Shown one piece after another: positions 7,694-22,100 of a stretch of DNA of 64,000 bases; positions within the stretch are counted from its first letter, which is position 1, and the number at the start of each line of letters is the position of its first letter. Below the pieces are notes generated by a model. It saw only the letters and a list, made by a program, of their open reading frames with translations. It was not told the origin of the DNA and did no database searches. Source of the stretch: Smittia aterrima. Taxonomy: Eukaryota > Arthropoda > Insecta > Diptera > Chironomidae. Position numbers and translations under genes: made by a program. The DNA is taken from assembly GCA_033063855.1 (NCBI GenBank), contig CP093831.1, positions 17,856,001 to 17,920,000 on the forward strand. The letters are read 5' to 3'.

Positions 7694-10600
7694 AATCACA
7701 TTATTCGTGATCGTTCAATTCTAAATATTTAATAATTTATTCTATTTTTTAAAAATCGTTGAAATTACTCAATCAACAAATGCAAACAAAATTTGAAGAG
7801 AAAGTAACCGTGAAAATGACGAGAAGACAAACTTGATTTATTAGTTTCTATGAAAATGTGTGAGATTGTGTGATGTGGCAATGAAAAATATTTTGAGATT
7901 CGTGTCAAGAGATTCTAATTTGGAAATCAGAATCCAATGCGAAGAAAAAATGTCGCTTCAAGGAAACTCAATGCAATTCACAACTTTAACTTAATTAAGC
8001 TGCAAATTGTAAATGAATCATAAACCATTTCCTCGAAAAAATTTTCTCGAAGTATCCAATTGAAAAAATGTGAAGTTACAAAGAATTGACCTAAAAACAT
8101 TTTGAGACGCAGTTGCAGATATTAAACTTTATTTATTGTATCGATCTAACAAGAAAAAAAAAATAAAATGTTGATGCCAAGTTATTTATTCTTCTGATGA
8201 TTTACACTTTCTTTGGTCTCGTTAACACATCTCTCACCAAACTGGAAAGTTTTGGTTTTTTGCTTTCATTCAAACTTCCAAACAACGACAGTGACATATT
8301 AAAAGAAGCTTTCAAAGTTTTGACGCTCGTAAAGAAGTTTAATTTTTCCCGAGGCGCTCGTTTCTTCCCGAGTTTCAATTAAAGCCGCTTTCCTAAATAT
8401 ATTCATAAATGAATTATCAAGCAAATGTCTCGTTATCCGAGACAATGCTGAGCTAGAGTTTTCATTAAGCCACAGAACCCTTCGAGAGCAAAGGTACAAA
8501 AAGGCAAGGCACATTGTTAATGGCCCATTTAAAGGCTTTTGTTTGCTTTATTTTTCATAAATAAATAACAACCAATATCATCACGGGGTGAGACTTTTTG
8601 CCAGCTCAGATTTGGAAAATTTGATTAAGAAATTTAACATTGAGCAAACATGTTTACCCTAACGACTTTAGGACGATGATTTTGATATGATCAAGTCGAT
8701 TTATGAGAGCTTTCTAAGCAGTTTCGAAGTTTTTAATTGCCGACATTCATAAATGATTCAGAGACCCAGATTTGCATTAAGAATTATCTTGATAAAGACT
8801 CCAACCATTTAGCATTCGGACGAATACAGTGAGAATTATGATGTTTACGTTGAGAGGGTTTTAACGAATTGGACAATTATGAGAGCTCATGGTTGGGAAT
8901 TAAGGGCAATAAACAAAGTCAGATCTTTATGAAGCTAGCGGCACGAAAAGACAAATTATTCAGTAAACACCACGAGTCATTACGAAAAAGTAATTCCGTA
9001 TCGCAACAAAGTGGTTTGGAGGGCAGATAAATATGATCGGTAATTGAAGAGTTATTGACACCCTGTCAGTAAGAAGATAAACAAACAATCGCCCGCTCAG
9101 AGACTTTTAATGCCAATTTTATGAGATTTCTTTTATGAAGCATCTTTAAACGTTTTCTTTATGCTTCATCATCATCCCGAGCAAGTAAATAGATCGTTAG
9201 AGTGATTGTGGCGTTGAGTTTCATCCTGACTTGAACTAAAGTGCGACGTGATGACCTAAATACTTTCAATGATTTCATTTCAGTTCAACAAATAATTATT
9301 TAGCATCGGTTTTCAATAAATCGTCTTTTTGTTCGTTCCCGGATGACTAAGCTTGTTTGCTTTTGAAGGAAAGAAAACTTGCGAGTTCTTTGTAATTCTA
9401 ACTCTGTTCTGATTCATCAAGAAGTCTTACTAAGAAGTTATGTCATTTCTCTTCTTTCAGAAATCGCGCAGGTGATTTCAAATAAAAAGAATTTCTTTCA
9501 TCATTCGATTACTTTTGGCAGCAAAGTGAACTAAACCAAAAGAAACTGATTCGAATGTCGATTCAAAGCGCTTTGATGATGCATTGCCATAGTTTATTGA
9601 TAAGTGAAGGTATTGAATTGGAAAGCGCGCTTCTGTCGAAGCTTAAAATAGTTTCACTCGATTGAAAGCTTTTTTCATCTGTTTCAGTGAAGCTTGGTAT
9701 TTATTTAAAGCTTTAACGACTGGCTCCTGAATATATATGTTGATCGGATTTAACCTTTTCCATCTGATTCCGCTCGTAAAAGAAACCGTGAATATTTGCT
9801 TGTTAGGCATTCCCACGGAGTCACTGAAACGAAATATCCGACATAAATAAAATTATGTTCAGACTTATTGTTGACTTCTGCACATATTTCTCAATGTTCT
9901 GTCTAGAAAAAAAAGAGAGAAGATAAAACGTAAGAGAGCGAAACTGAGAATATTTTTATTGCAAAAACAAAGATCGAAGGAAAGATTTTGAAATATCCAT
10001 TCACGCATCGTTTATCAGTTTGGCGCGGGGCAGAAAAAGCGGGTCGACCTGACCTATGAACGAGCGAATGCTGTGATAACATCATAATGGAAAATATATC
10101 AAAGCTGTACCTTCCTTGAACAACAAAAATATCATCGCATAATCCGCTTTCATACTTGAGAGATTTCGTTTTTTGCCGTTCGCTTTTCTCGTGGGATAGA
10201 AGGCGAAGTATGAAAAATAACCTTTAGTTTCCAAGATAAGCACGTTAAGCGAACAATGTATTCGTTGAATTATTTATCTCCGTGAGCAGAGAATTGAATG
10301 AAAAATACGACGAGGAATGTGGACGAATGAAATCGAGTCAGAGAGCAATTTTAAATGCAGATGTCGAACGGAGCTTGCAGGTGAAATTTAAAAGTTTTAT
10401 AAAACATTTTAAGCGAATCTCACGATTGAGTTCACTTCGACCTTTTCTATTTAACTGAAGTTTAGGTCCCCAATCCTTATTTGAATGTTTCGTTGTGATT
10501 GAAATGATTTCTAAGGTTTTGACTTGAGCTTCCTATTTCAAAGCTCTTGAGAGAAAATGGTCTCTTTACAAGCTTAAAGAACGAGCAGGGAATAACTTCG

Positions 10601-13135
10601 GAAAATGTTTTTCTTCCATCAACTCTACCTTTTTCCCATTTTTGAATGTTTGAAATATTTCGTGGTATGATAAGGAAAATTGTTATTTCATAAACGAAAC
10701 TCGGAAATTACGCCGAAAAGCTTCAACACCTAAATCAAAAATAAATATTTTTCCTCTCAAAAATCCAATGATATAACATAACTTGCGCTCTGAAAAATCA
10801 AGCTAAAATCACTATTATAGGGTCTGTTTGAAGAAAAGTTTCATTTATTAGATTCTCTTTTAAAATTAATTATCTCCACTTTGTGCTGTGATCGATTCTA
10901 ATCTATAATTGTTTCTAATGAATACAATTTGAATATCATCATTAAAATTTTCGTGCTCGAATAATGGCTTTCGTTTTGTACAAGATTTTGTCATTTAAAT
11001 CTAGATGAACTTCTCATTAAACACTCTATTTAGACTTCATCAAGCTCCTCTTCAAAGTTTTCTGAATAATGAATTAATCAAGAAATCACAAAACCTTCAG
11101 GGAGAAATTTTCAACAACTATCCTACAGTAAAGTTAAAATTTCCAATTGTCAGTAACAGTTTCGCGTTTCAAAGAGAAACTTTCAGGGAATATTCATCAG
11201 TTCTGTATCTTTCGTGAACTTACGAAGGTTAGTTTAAAAGATTCATTGATGAACTTTCCCCTAACAATATAAAAACTCACAGCGAAGGAAAATTAATTTC
11301 AACAATCTAAACTTTCAAATTAAACAACAGTTTTTTGTTCCAAACAAATTTCATTCATTTCTCAGAACAATAGCGAAATGGGAAAATTGTGATTGATGGG
11401 ATTGAAGAATGATTGTAATTTTAGCTTCTAAAATCACTCTACTGCTCGTTTAAAAATACTTTAGTTTCTCTAAATCTCCAGGAAATCAATTTTGAAAGGT
11501 ATTTACAAATGTTTCGAAGTCTTGGGTGGAAAATATTTTCCGTCATCATAAGGACAAAAGAAAAAGGTTCGAGAAGGAATATGTTGGAAAGAATTGGATT
11601 TTAATCACTCGACTTTCATGTTTGCTCTTTTGTCTCAACGGAAAATTTCGTGAGCTGAAAATAATTAACTTTCTTTTTTGCTTGTTAAAGCTTTTCTTGG
11701 ACCCAGATTCGTTTTATACGATCGTGCGCTCCAAAAATATGAAAATGATGAGTCACATAAACGCAGTTATTAAAGGCAAAGTCATAATATTTCTCGGTCA
11801 GCGGAAAGAGTCGAGAGAGTGTCAAAAGAAAGCAGACGATTTAAGGCTTAATTGAATTAAATTAGTTGCTAACTGGAATCACCCGACATCCAAGATTTTA
11901 ATTACGACTTGACCTTATCCTCTTTCCTCTTTAAATAGAAAAGCCGCTCTCGCTCGAATTTCTTGCGGAAAAATCTGACTCTGCGGTGAAACGAGACGAG
12001 AAATGCTCCTCAAATATTTTCTCGTCTAATTAATTTGAAACTTTTAAGAGTCCTCACAAAAATTGAAACCTAATTTATAGCTCTCCATCCAAGTTCGGTT
12101 GAAGCATAAAGTGAGTCGAACATTGAAAAATTCCTTCATCATAATAAAACTGATTAATGAAAGGAAGCGTTTCGTTCCGCAGCTTGAACATGGAGCAGTT
12201 CTTCACTGGGAAATATTTCAAAAGGAATCATAAGCTTTGTGACGTAACTGACGAAAAAATCTTATGGGAAAACATAAATTCTAACTCCAACCATTTGCTT
12301 CCGCAATTCTTTTCCAACAGGTAAATTATTCTCATTGCTAAAGCGGTAGGAGAGGAGTTGGGGCGGATATGTTAATGTGCTTTCTTTTGAACATAATTCA
12401 TCTTTCCAGCGAAATTGCTTTCGTTTGAGATTCAATCGAGATTCTTATAGCGCATTGAGGCCGGGGGAGAAGGAAACAAACATTTTTCTCACATTTATGT
12501 TTGGTTGTTCATGCGCGTATACTTAAAGTTCGACGTGGCTGCTAAATAAGCTTGTTGATTTCTCTTCTGTGTTTGGCACTTCACATCACGATTATGCAAT
12601 CAATTACGGTGAGCGCTCTTCCCTCGTCTCATTTCTAGATTTCCCAATGTTGCTTCAAACAATATTCACATTTTCAATCAGAGACTTAATTACAGTTCAA
12701 TTGATTTAACCTCGTTATGATTGAATCGTTTGCATTGAAAATAGTTGGAGAATATTTCGAAGTTTAAACCCTACGGCATACGAAGCTCAATCACAAGGAA
12801 TAAGACGATAATTTCAATTGATTTTTCTTCTTCTGCGTTAATGGTGAACATTTACAATTTATCTTATCAATTATATTGTCTTTTATTGATTATCCTTTCA
12901 AATGAGTTGGGCTGAAATTTTCTTTCTCCTTTGAGCATTTCTCTTCTTAAGTAAATTAATTTTTTAAGATAAAAAAGTCTTTTAGTGATTTATTAGCTTT
13001 CAGATTCTTTTTCTTCTTTCGAATGTTCTTCTCTATGCTTTTTCTATTTGTGTCATTCTTCCTACTTCAGGTTTCACAACCGGAGACAAATTTCAATAAT
13101 AATTTTTTTACTAAACCAATATCACGTCCTCGAAT
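7694..13135. other. Intergenic, no supportable gene
   Basis: AT-rich sequence with only short random-looking open frames (for example 109 codons from 11526, 71 codons on the minus strand at 8299-8514). None shows a domain, a signal peptide or likely exon borders. TTTATT at 12989-12994 is a minus-strand AATAAA and may end the dipeptidyl peptidase transcript. Confidence 0.5.
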
Positions 13136-16100
13136 TTAGTTGGTTTGTTCGGCAGATCCTCCATTGCCTAATCCAGCTTTAACTTCCAAAGGAACCTGTT
13201 GAATAATTTTACAAAGTTTAAAGTTAAATGAGGTTGAAGGTAAATTCCTGAAGGTTTTACCTGTTTCTTGAAACATTCATCGAGGAAAAGTGTCATTGAT
13301 CGATATAAATGCTTCTTCACGCCGGCAAGATTGTGACCTTCGTCGGGGTAAACTTGCTGTTTAAACAAAGCACCGCGGTTGGTGAGAGCTTTAGAAAACA
13401 CCATGCTCTGCATAAAATGAACATTGTCGTCAGCAGTTCCATGAATCTAAATTTGTCGATAAGGAAAACATTTTAGAACTCAATCCAATCTCGTAATGGA
13501 ATAAACGTTCACCAGCAAGAACTGCTTATCCTTAAGTTGATCAACATGTTTTGACAAATCCCCCTCATCGTAACCCTGATAGTTGTCGGTGAGGTTCGGC
13601 ATCCCCATAAATCTCTCGGTGTAAGTCGAGTCTGTCATTGCAATAAAGGATGACAAAGTGTTGAGAGAAATGTGGTGAAACTTAAAAGCTCAACACTCAC
13701 CGTAAAGCTTCCAATTTGTGACGGGAGCAACACTGATGCCACATTGAAAAATGGAAGAAGTTGAAAGCGCCAAAGCAGCTACGTAGCCACCGTAAGACCA
13801 ACCTACACGGCGAAATGTAAGAAGATTACTGAAAGCTCTTTTAGTGGCTTATGAAACTGCTTCTCACCCCAAATTCCCATTCGCTTTTTGTCGACAAAGT
13901 GCAGGGTATCACGCAAATACTCCGACACTTCTAATTGATCTGAAACCTCAACTTGTCCTAAGCGTCTATAAACTTCATGCAGAAGCTGATAACCTTGTCC
14001 GCTCGATCCTCTTCCATCGATTTGCGTGACGATGTAATCCTTTGTTCCGGCCAAATAAGTATTCCAATCTATTCGCCACTTATCAGTGACAAGCTGTGTT
14101 CCTGGTCCGGAATAAACATGAACTACAGTTGGATACTTTGTTATTTCATCCTCGCGCAGCCCTGGCGGTAAGTAGAGCTTGACTTGTGCATGATAGCCAC
14201 CGGATATCATTACAGGGAAAGTTTTCACTTGCGGCATCGCAATTTTAGCGACTCGTTGCTTTAGCTCCGTGTTGTTTTGAAGGAGATAAACTGGCGTAAT
14301 GGGATCCTTAGTTGGATCTATAGAGAATTTATAAATCCAGCTTGTGGGAATCTCAGGTCCTAAGCATTCAATTAAGGCATATTCATTATTGCTTGGCGCA
14401 AATATTGCTGTGAAGTATTGACATGAAGTGGGCAGGAAATCGCCACCAGTCTCATCATCCATTGAATCTGAAAACGACTCCGAGAAATTGTTATCTTCAC
14501 TGCTTTCCGATTCCCAAGAGTTTTCTGCTTTGGCAGCGGCTGCTGCTGTCATGCGTGGATAGTCAGCTGTGAAACTAGAGCAAGTCAGGCAAGAAGGTGA
14601 CGGAAGAGCAATTCCCATTGCTGGGGGACTTGCTGCCACACGATATAGATGCTGATGACCAGGGAAGTGCTCTGGCGTAGCGAGATAATAGCTGCAGATC
14701 AAAACTAGATCAGCACAACTGCCAACTCAATATTCATTGAACAACTCACACTAAATTATTCGTCTGATCCCAGTGGACAATTTTGTTCACTTCACATCTC
14801 CCGTGTGTCAATGGAATGATTCGCTTCTTCGATATTTGCACATGAATCAAGTGGCGATAGTGACCTGAATGAATAATTGTGAGAGAGGGTTTATTAACTG
14901 GCAATTTCCTGTGAGACGTTCTGATTCATCAAGATCAAGAATCGGAACGAAACAATCCACATTTTCCTTCATTTAATGAACGTAAATTTTTCATGAAGAT
15001 TGCTCACCTGAACTGCTCTCACGTACCGGAGAAATTGCAATGTAACTGCTTACGTTAGCAGAGAAATAAGGAATGGCAAGCTCATCAACCCACCCACGTC
15101 CATCTCCGCTTGTTTTGTGAGTCTGAAAAGAAAATAAAGCGGTTAGATAAAAAATTGACTTGCACACGACATTTGCTATCGTTTCCATTCTCACCTCTTG
15201 ACAATACCACATCGGGCTCTTACACAGCGTCACGACCGATAAATTTTGAGCCCGATTCATCCACACGACACTGACTTCAGTTTGCGATACCCAAGCTGCA
15301 CTTGCAAAATAATGCTCCCTGTGAGAATCAACAGAAAATAAAAAAAGAATGAAAAATCGATATTCAATAAATTTAGTTTCTTCGGTGATGACAGTCGATG
15401 ATTATGATTGATGAGACTGCATAGTCAACATCGTTCATCCTCATCTTCCTTCAACAAAATGATGAATTGATGCTTAAACGATATTTACCTGTGGTGAAGT
15501 ATTGGCGGTGGCGTTAGATCTCGAGTACGGATACTCTTTGGATCTGCTAAGTCAGCAACGCGCAACGTTACTGTTGGATTGTATATTGTTCCTGGCTTTG
15601 GGTACCTGCAATGTTGAGGAAAAGTTGAGAAAGATTTATTTTCGTTGAGTTTGGAAATATAGCAAACACACATTGGGTGAGAGAAAGAATCTTGTTTAAG
15701 CTTTGCTGTAAGCGCTTGGAGGATTTAATAATTCGAGGGATAAAAACTTTCGAGCTTCATTGCTGCTTTCGTTACAGTGAAGGAAAAACTTTTACAGATT
15801 TCCCACTCCTCTAACCGTCTACGGTTTTCAATCGAGCGCAATATGAACTTTTTCAATGTATCGAAGTGAAGCTCATTTTAGAAAGTTTGGGAGCCAATTG
15901 AAAAGTGCTCTCTCACAGTTTCGAAAATAATTTCAATTTGGCTAGTTTGAAAGTTTTAGTCAGCTTTCTTAATTCAATTACATACATTTATTGAAGTAAC
16001 GACATTCTACGTCAACAGAAATTTTATTACTAAAGCTTTTCAGATAAAGTTTTAAGTTAACTTTGAAACTAGAAATTAAACTTTCTGTTTTTAGAATTGC

Positions 16101-19100
16101 CCGGATGCTTTACGCCTTTGCTCAAATTAGCCAAAACCCAATGAATGCTGGTCAAATGATATTAAACTCAAGATTAAATAATTCGGTTTTCATTTTGAAC
16201 GCCTCGGGCCGTCAGACATTTTGCCGCATGATCGCACAATAAGTAAACCATTTGCCGAGTATCCTCAGATTTGTGGTCAATCGAAGCAGAAAATTAATTG
16301 CAACTCATTTGAAATTCTGATTGATGAGAAGTGGTTGAACTAATTTAAGCGTTGAAGTGGTTATAATAACTCGGTTATTTTAGAGGAATGTTTTAACTGC
16401 ATTGCGATGCCTCAACAGCTTTGAATTATATTTGAATAATTCCACGTTAGGCAAGTTTATGGCAAAAAAGATCTTCGCTTGCAAATTTTAATTGCATCTC
16501 GAGCTGAAAGAGTGAAATCCGAGAAGCTTGCTATAATTTATGTGGCAAACGCGAAACTTTCAGAATTAATTACTTTGCATTTCATAAAGTTTCTTCGTTC
16601 AAAGTTTAATAAACTTTGCTGCCAACACCATGCAGTGCAATGCTTGCTATCTAAACAATAGCTGTTTCCTTTTCTGATTTCCAACCACAAGTAAAATCTT
16701 AATTGTAATTTGTTTATGAATTCCAATTACAGTAAAAGCATTTGCTTAGCTCTACGTGGTGGAGTCCTTAGAGCTTTTGAATTAAAAATAAAACAACATT
16801 TTACTGAACTGTCGGAACTTGACAAACATTGTAGGAACGATTGTGGCAATTGCTGTTCATGGTAAACGTTGAATGTAAATTTCAGCGAATATAAAAGAAT
16901 TTTTTTAAAAAAAAACTCAGTAAAGTGGAATAGGTTTCAACGTCAAAGCTGAAAGCACTCTTTTGCAAGCTATTCCTGTGCTGAAAGCTTTCAAGTGTTG
17001 GCATTGAAATCGAGTCACAAGTCGTCTCCTTCGAGCTTTGCATTTCAAGTTGTGAGTCTTGGCAATTTAAAATTTCCAATTTCAACGCTGTCGTTTCCTA
17101 ATGAACAGTAATTAGTTTTTATCCCGATAAAATCGTGTATAGCGTAAATTAAATGAATCGTCTGCATCATGCTCACTGCTGCGATAGCTTAGGGCGGACT
17201 CGCTTGTCTTCTGTGACCGTTTCTTTCAACGCTAAAGTTTTTATTTTAACGCACCACCCGTGACGTTTGTTCGTAGAGTTTAAGAAAAGGAAAAAAAGGT
17301 TCTGATTATGTTTTTCTTGTACGATTGCGGCGGGATAATTGATGAATAATTGAATTGAACGAAAAATGAAAGCGAAGAAGGGAAGCGGAAATTTCTTACC
17401 TTAGCGATCTAATTTCTGGGTACAAATTGGCATTTCCGTTCTCTGAAACAGAACCGTACCATGGAAACTTCTGTTCTATCACGTTTGTATCGTTGAAGAC
17501 GGCGTACAGCATCAAATGACCGTCGTTTGACATCCAAATCGCTGTGTTGCTGCCCAAAATTTCCTCTGCAATGTAATAAAATGTCATTTGTTAAATTAGA
17601 AGTTAGCAAGACGACTTTCAGTGAATCATCCCAAGCTTATTTCGAATCAAAATAAGCCTGAAGTCCTAACAATTATCATGACAATGCGCAATCATTTCAT
17701 CGACTCTGCTAGCCGAGTTTGTTCAGTAGACAAAGAAAATAATTATGCAATTAGTCATTTCATTCATTCTGCATGTGCCACGCTCTGATTAACAGTAATA
17801 TCGATTGATGGCCTTTCATTGCTAAGTGTTTACGCTCGAACTCAATAGCGTGGCGTGGCGGAAAATTTGAGCCAACAATCATGTGTATGTGGTCAACAGC
17901 GCATTGTGATATTCTGCGGTTGTTTCGTAGATTGCCCCAGCGCATTTCTGCGAGAGAAGCAAACACACGCAAACGCTTTTGTTCCACTAACCTTCATAGA
18001 GCCAATCTGGCACGCCATTGTAGATGATTCCCGGTAACGCGTTTTTAGTTATTCTATACGATTGAGCTGACTTTGGTCCCGTTTTGTAATAAATGTCGTA
18101 GTTATAAACCTGTTGGCAACAGAACGTGTAATTAGTCAGCTTACATTTGATTTAAAAAGGATTTTACCATGACAATTGAGTGACCTCGTGGCGTGAACTG
18201 TGCATGAAGCAGGAAAGGCTCTTCCTCCTCACTCTTTGGTGTTAGGCTTATCGATTCGCTAGACGAGTTGAAAAGTTTCAATGAAGCAATTTTTGTTTTG
18301 CTCGTTCTGATTCCAATCTCACCTCGTTTGAATGTCGTAGACTTTATATTGGGCTAGAAATGAATGACGGAACAGTTTTTGTACGTTCTGCGCTAACAGA
18401 AGATATTTCTTGTCTGCTGATATCGAAAACTTTGCTGGCGCTAAGTTCTTCTGCAATGAAACGGTGTGAAAGTCGAGATGAGAAAAAAACTTTAGAAGCT
18501 GCTTGCTCATTTAGATAAGAGTGAAAAACTATCTCGAGAGGTTGGCTGAGAAGTGCTTGGCGTTGAATATGAACATTTTCCGTCGCTGATAAAAAGTTTC
18601 AACTCCAGTGGCACTTGTTAATTCCACTTCATAAGTCTGTTATGTCTTCCGTTATTCTCTTCTATTTTCAACGCATCTGTGTCTTCTAATGCTTTACAAG
18701 AAAATCGCCGAAGAAGAAGAAAAAAGTTTGATAATGAATTTGATGATGTAGAAACGAGGCTTAAAGTCCCTTTCGGCAGCCAACAGACGACTTTATTTTT
18801 ATTATCCGTCTGATCTGACAGCGGAGAAGATTCCGCTTTTGTCGATGACAAATGATGCTAACAAGTGTCCTTTTTACGAAACGACGTTCAAGCATTTCAC
18901 AAGTCGAGAAGTTTTTAAAGAAACCACCTTAATAGAGAGAGGCATGAACACTCACGTAGGTTGTATTTGACATCAATATCCGCTCCGAGAGATTTCCTAC
19001 GGTCAGTAATGCGATTTCGCCCCATTGATTCCGATACAAGAACTCGTCAGCTGTTGATGAAATTCGATAAGATTCTATTCGTCAACTTTTATAAAGCGAA

Positions 19101-22100
19101 AAGCACTCACAGCTAATCCAACATCCGTTATTGCTGTTTAATGGATTATACAAGCCTTCAATGATATCTTGAAGCTTTATTCGTTGACCTTTGACTCTTG
19201 GTCCTTCATCCGGTGGCGTCAGCAGGAACTGAAATAGAAGATTAATGGACGTAAATTGAATGTTTCAACGCCGGACGAAATTAAAAGACATTCATCAAGG
19301 AACAGACTTCGTGCTGCTGTCGCATTATCCAAACTTCTCCTTTTAACCTTTGAGCCATTATGCAAAGGAAGGAGAGTAACGAACGACTCGCGAGGTGAAC
19401 CGGAAAATTCTCTCGAAACTTATTCGACCATAAAATTTCAAGTGTTAATTCGAGCTCCATTTAAAGATAAATTGCTGTGATGGCGAAAGCATTTTCGTCC
19501 TTTACAAGAGAGCTTCGCTTTGGGACTAATCCGAGGATGAAAATCGATAAGTTTGGCAAACTCGTTCACTAGTTGAATGTGGATTTAGGAGAAATTGCAT
19601 GTTAATGACTTTGTAACTTTGTTGGTTTTTTTCAATTCGACATTATCCCCCAATCAACTCCTCTCGATTTGGCATGATTAATTTCTTTGAGCGGTTGATG
19701 ATGGTCTGCTCGTTCATCTTTAACGCTAGCACGAACGGAATGTCTGATGTCAGAAAGGATTTTATGTCATTCATCATTCCATCAAACCTTCCGAGCATGT
19801 TCTTCATGTCATTTACATTTTTCATGAATCATTTCAGCTCGTGAGCAAAGCTCGCACACGCATACGCGCCCTCGCAAAAGGTTCGTGACGTACATTTTGT
19901 ATCAAAAGAAGGCTTGTCGAACAAGAACGTGGAGCGACGCCCGAAACATTGAATGCTTTTCACTTGAATTAAGATCGATTTAAAAGCAATTTATGACTCT
20001 ATTTAAACGAGACGCTCCTTTGAATTCAAATGATGGAGAGAATTGAAATGAACTAGGCTGAAACCTTCGTCAGCAGAATATCTTCTCTAAAAGTAAAGTT
20101 AAAGGCTTCAACTGTAACTCATCCGTCAAAAGACTGTACAACAGAAAGGTTCAACATTAATTTTCGTGATTAACGAAGCTCAGGAATTTCAAATGAATTT
20201 TTAATGTCTTCCTTGAACCCTTGGCAATTTTGGTACTTGCTTTTGGCATAAGGTTCTTGAAATGCCATTTTCAAGCTTAAAATAGAAATAAACAACTTTT
20301 TTCACATCACTAGTGGAACAACCCCTCGCTTCGGTAATTGAACGCTGAAAAAGTTTACGAGTGCTCATTCGGAAACAAAACTTTTGTTTCGCCTCATTTG
20401 TGATTCCTCCGAGGATTCTCATTCTTCTTCTTCACTTTTTCGCGAGGGAAAGAAAATGCCGGAAAAACAAGAAATTATCCAAGAGAAAGCACTTAACGTC
20501 ACTTATGTATATTTCATTTCTATCAACATGCTACAATTACATCCATTATTGTTGTGTCACAAGCACATGCACAGCATATTGAGAAAACAGTTTTAATTAT
20601 CTCCGTCCTGACAGACGCCAGCATGTAGCAAGCAATTCAATGTAATGTCACGAAACTTTGGCAATAAATTTCAAGCCTGAGCTCTCACTCTTGGAGAGCT
20701 AAGTTATTATCTACTACAATGAAAAACAGTCGTTACGACTTTCGAAGCAAAAGCAAAACTCTGATGAACGTTTGCACTTGCACTTGACAATACACGATTG
20801 TGTTTTCATTAAGTAAATTGGATTGCGTGCTACATAGCTTCATGGCTTATGGCTCTGGATAATAAAATTAATTTTCACATACCAAAGTTTCTGTGTCGTC
20901 TTCATGAGCAAATATCAAGCACAGAATCGAGGGAGAAATCGAGTAATCGAAGTTAAGTGTGTTACTTTACGTTGACATTGTCAGATTGCGAATCAATATC
21001 AACGAAAAAGTTCGGAGATAAAAGTTTTTTCTTCTCGATACGAAGCATCATTGTTGAGCGAACGATGTTGCTCAAAAGATAAATTTCAATTACGAACGTT
21101 TAAAGCTTCACGATCAATTGTGTCAATCAGTTTGCTTTATTCTCTCGAAAACAGTATTAGATCCTTGTATTTTCCAACAAGGCAGCCTGGAGACCGAAAG
21201 CAATTCTTTTGTTTAAAAACATTTAATCGATTTTGTTTGCAGTCGGTTAGGTCGTAATGTTGCTATTGTTTGAAGAACACTGCTTATCCGACTTGAAATT
21301 GAATCAATTTAATTTCAAGAATGAACAAGACGGAATGCTATCGATCGATATTAACCAACCCGAGCAGTGCCATGGGGGATTGCGAGAGATTTCCGTACTC
21401 GTAGCAATGAAAATGTTCTCAACTTAATGGATTTAGCAAACAAACGGCCAGCTGTCGCAGATAAATCACGAACCTCAATCACATAACGAATTTCGAAGAA
21501 AGTTCTGCATCCAACGTGAAGAGAAAAAAAAATTTAAGATTTTTTTCTTTTTCAATTTTCCTCATGAGCTTCTTAAGGCGTCTGTCAGTCAACATGCAAA
21601 TTAAATGCGCATAAATATTTCATTTGCCTTCAAGAAAACTTTTTTAATTGACAGAATTCTCTTCTTGAAAATAATTCAGGCGAGACTTTAGGAAATTTCT
21701 CACAAGTTCACAGAGAAAGCTAATGATAAATCATTTTCTGTCAAGCAGAAGAAGAAAAAGTCAAGATCTGATTTAGTAGAATTTTAAATCTCGCTCTGAA
21801 CTTTAACTTTGTGTGTAAAGTCATCAGTGTAAGAAGTGAGCTTTTAAGCTCGTGATTCTTCAAGAAGAGCTTTGATTGAGTGAAAATTGCGGAAGAATAA
21901 AGTGGAAACGATTCGTCTCGTCTCCGCATCTCTCGCTTGATGAATCATTACTCATATAGAGCTTACGACAATTTAAATAAGAGCGTCTCTTACCCCAACG
22001 CATTAAATTTGCTTACAAAATAATTTTCACCTTCTTCGAATCTTCTTTTGATTCACTCCCAATGAATCATCTTGGGAGATAAAGCGGAAGAGTCTTCCCT

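Noticed and set aside
11526..11855. 109-codon plus-strand frame
   Set aside because: Does not start with ATG in good context, shows no domain, and codon pattern looks random.
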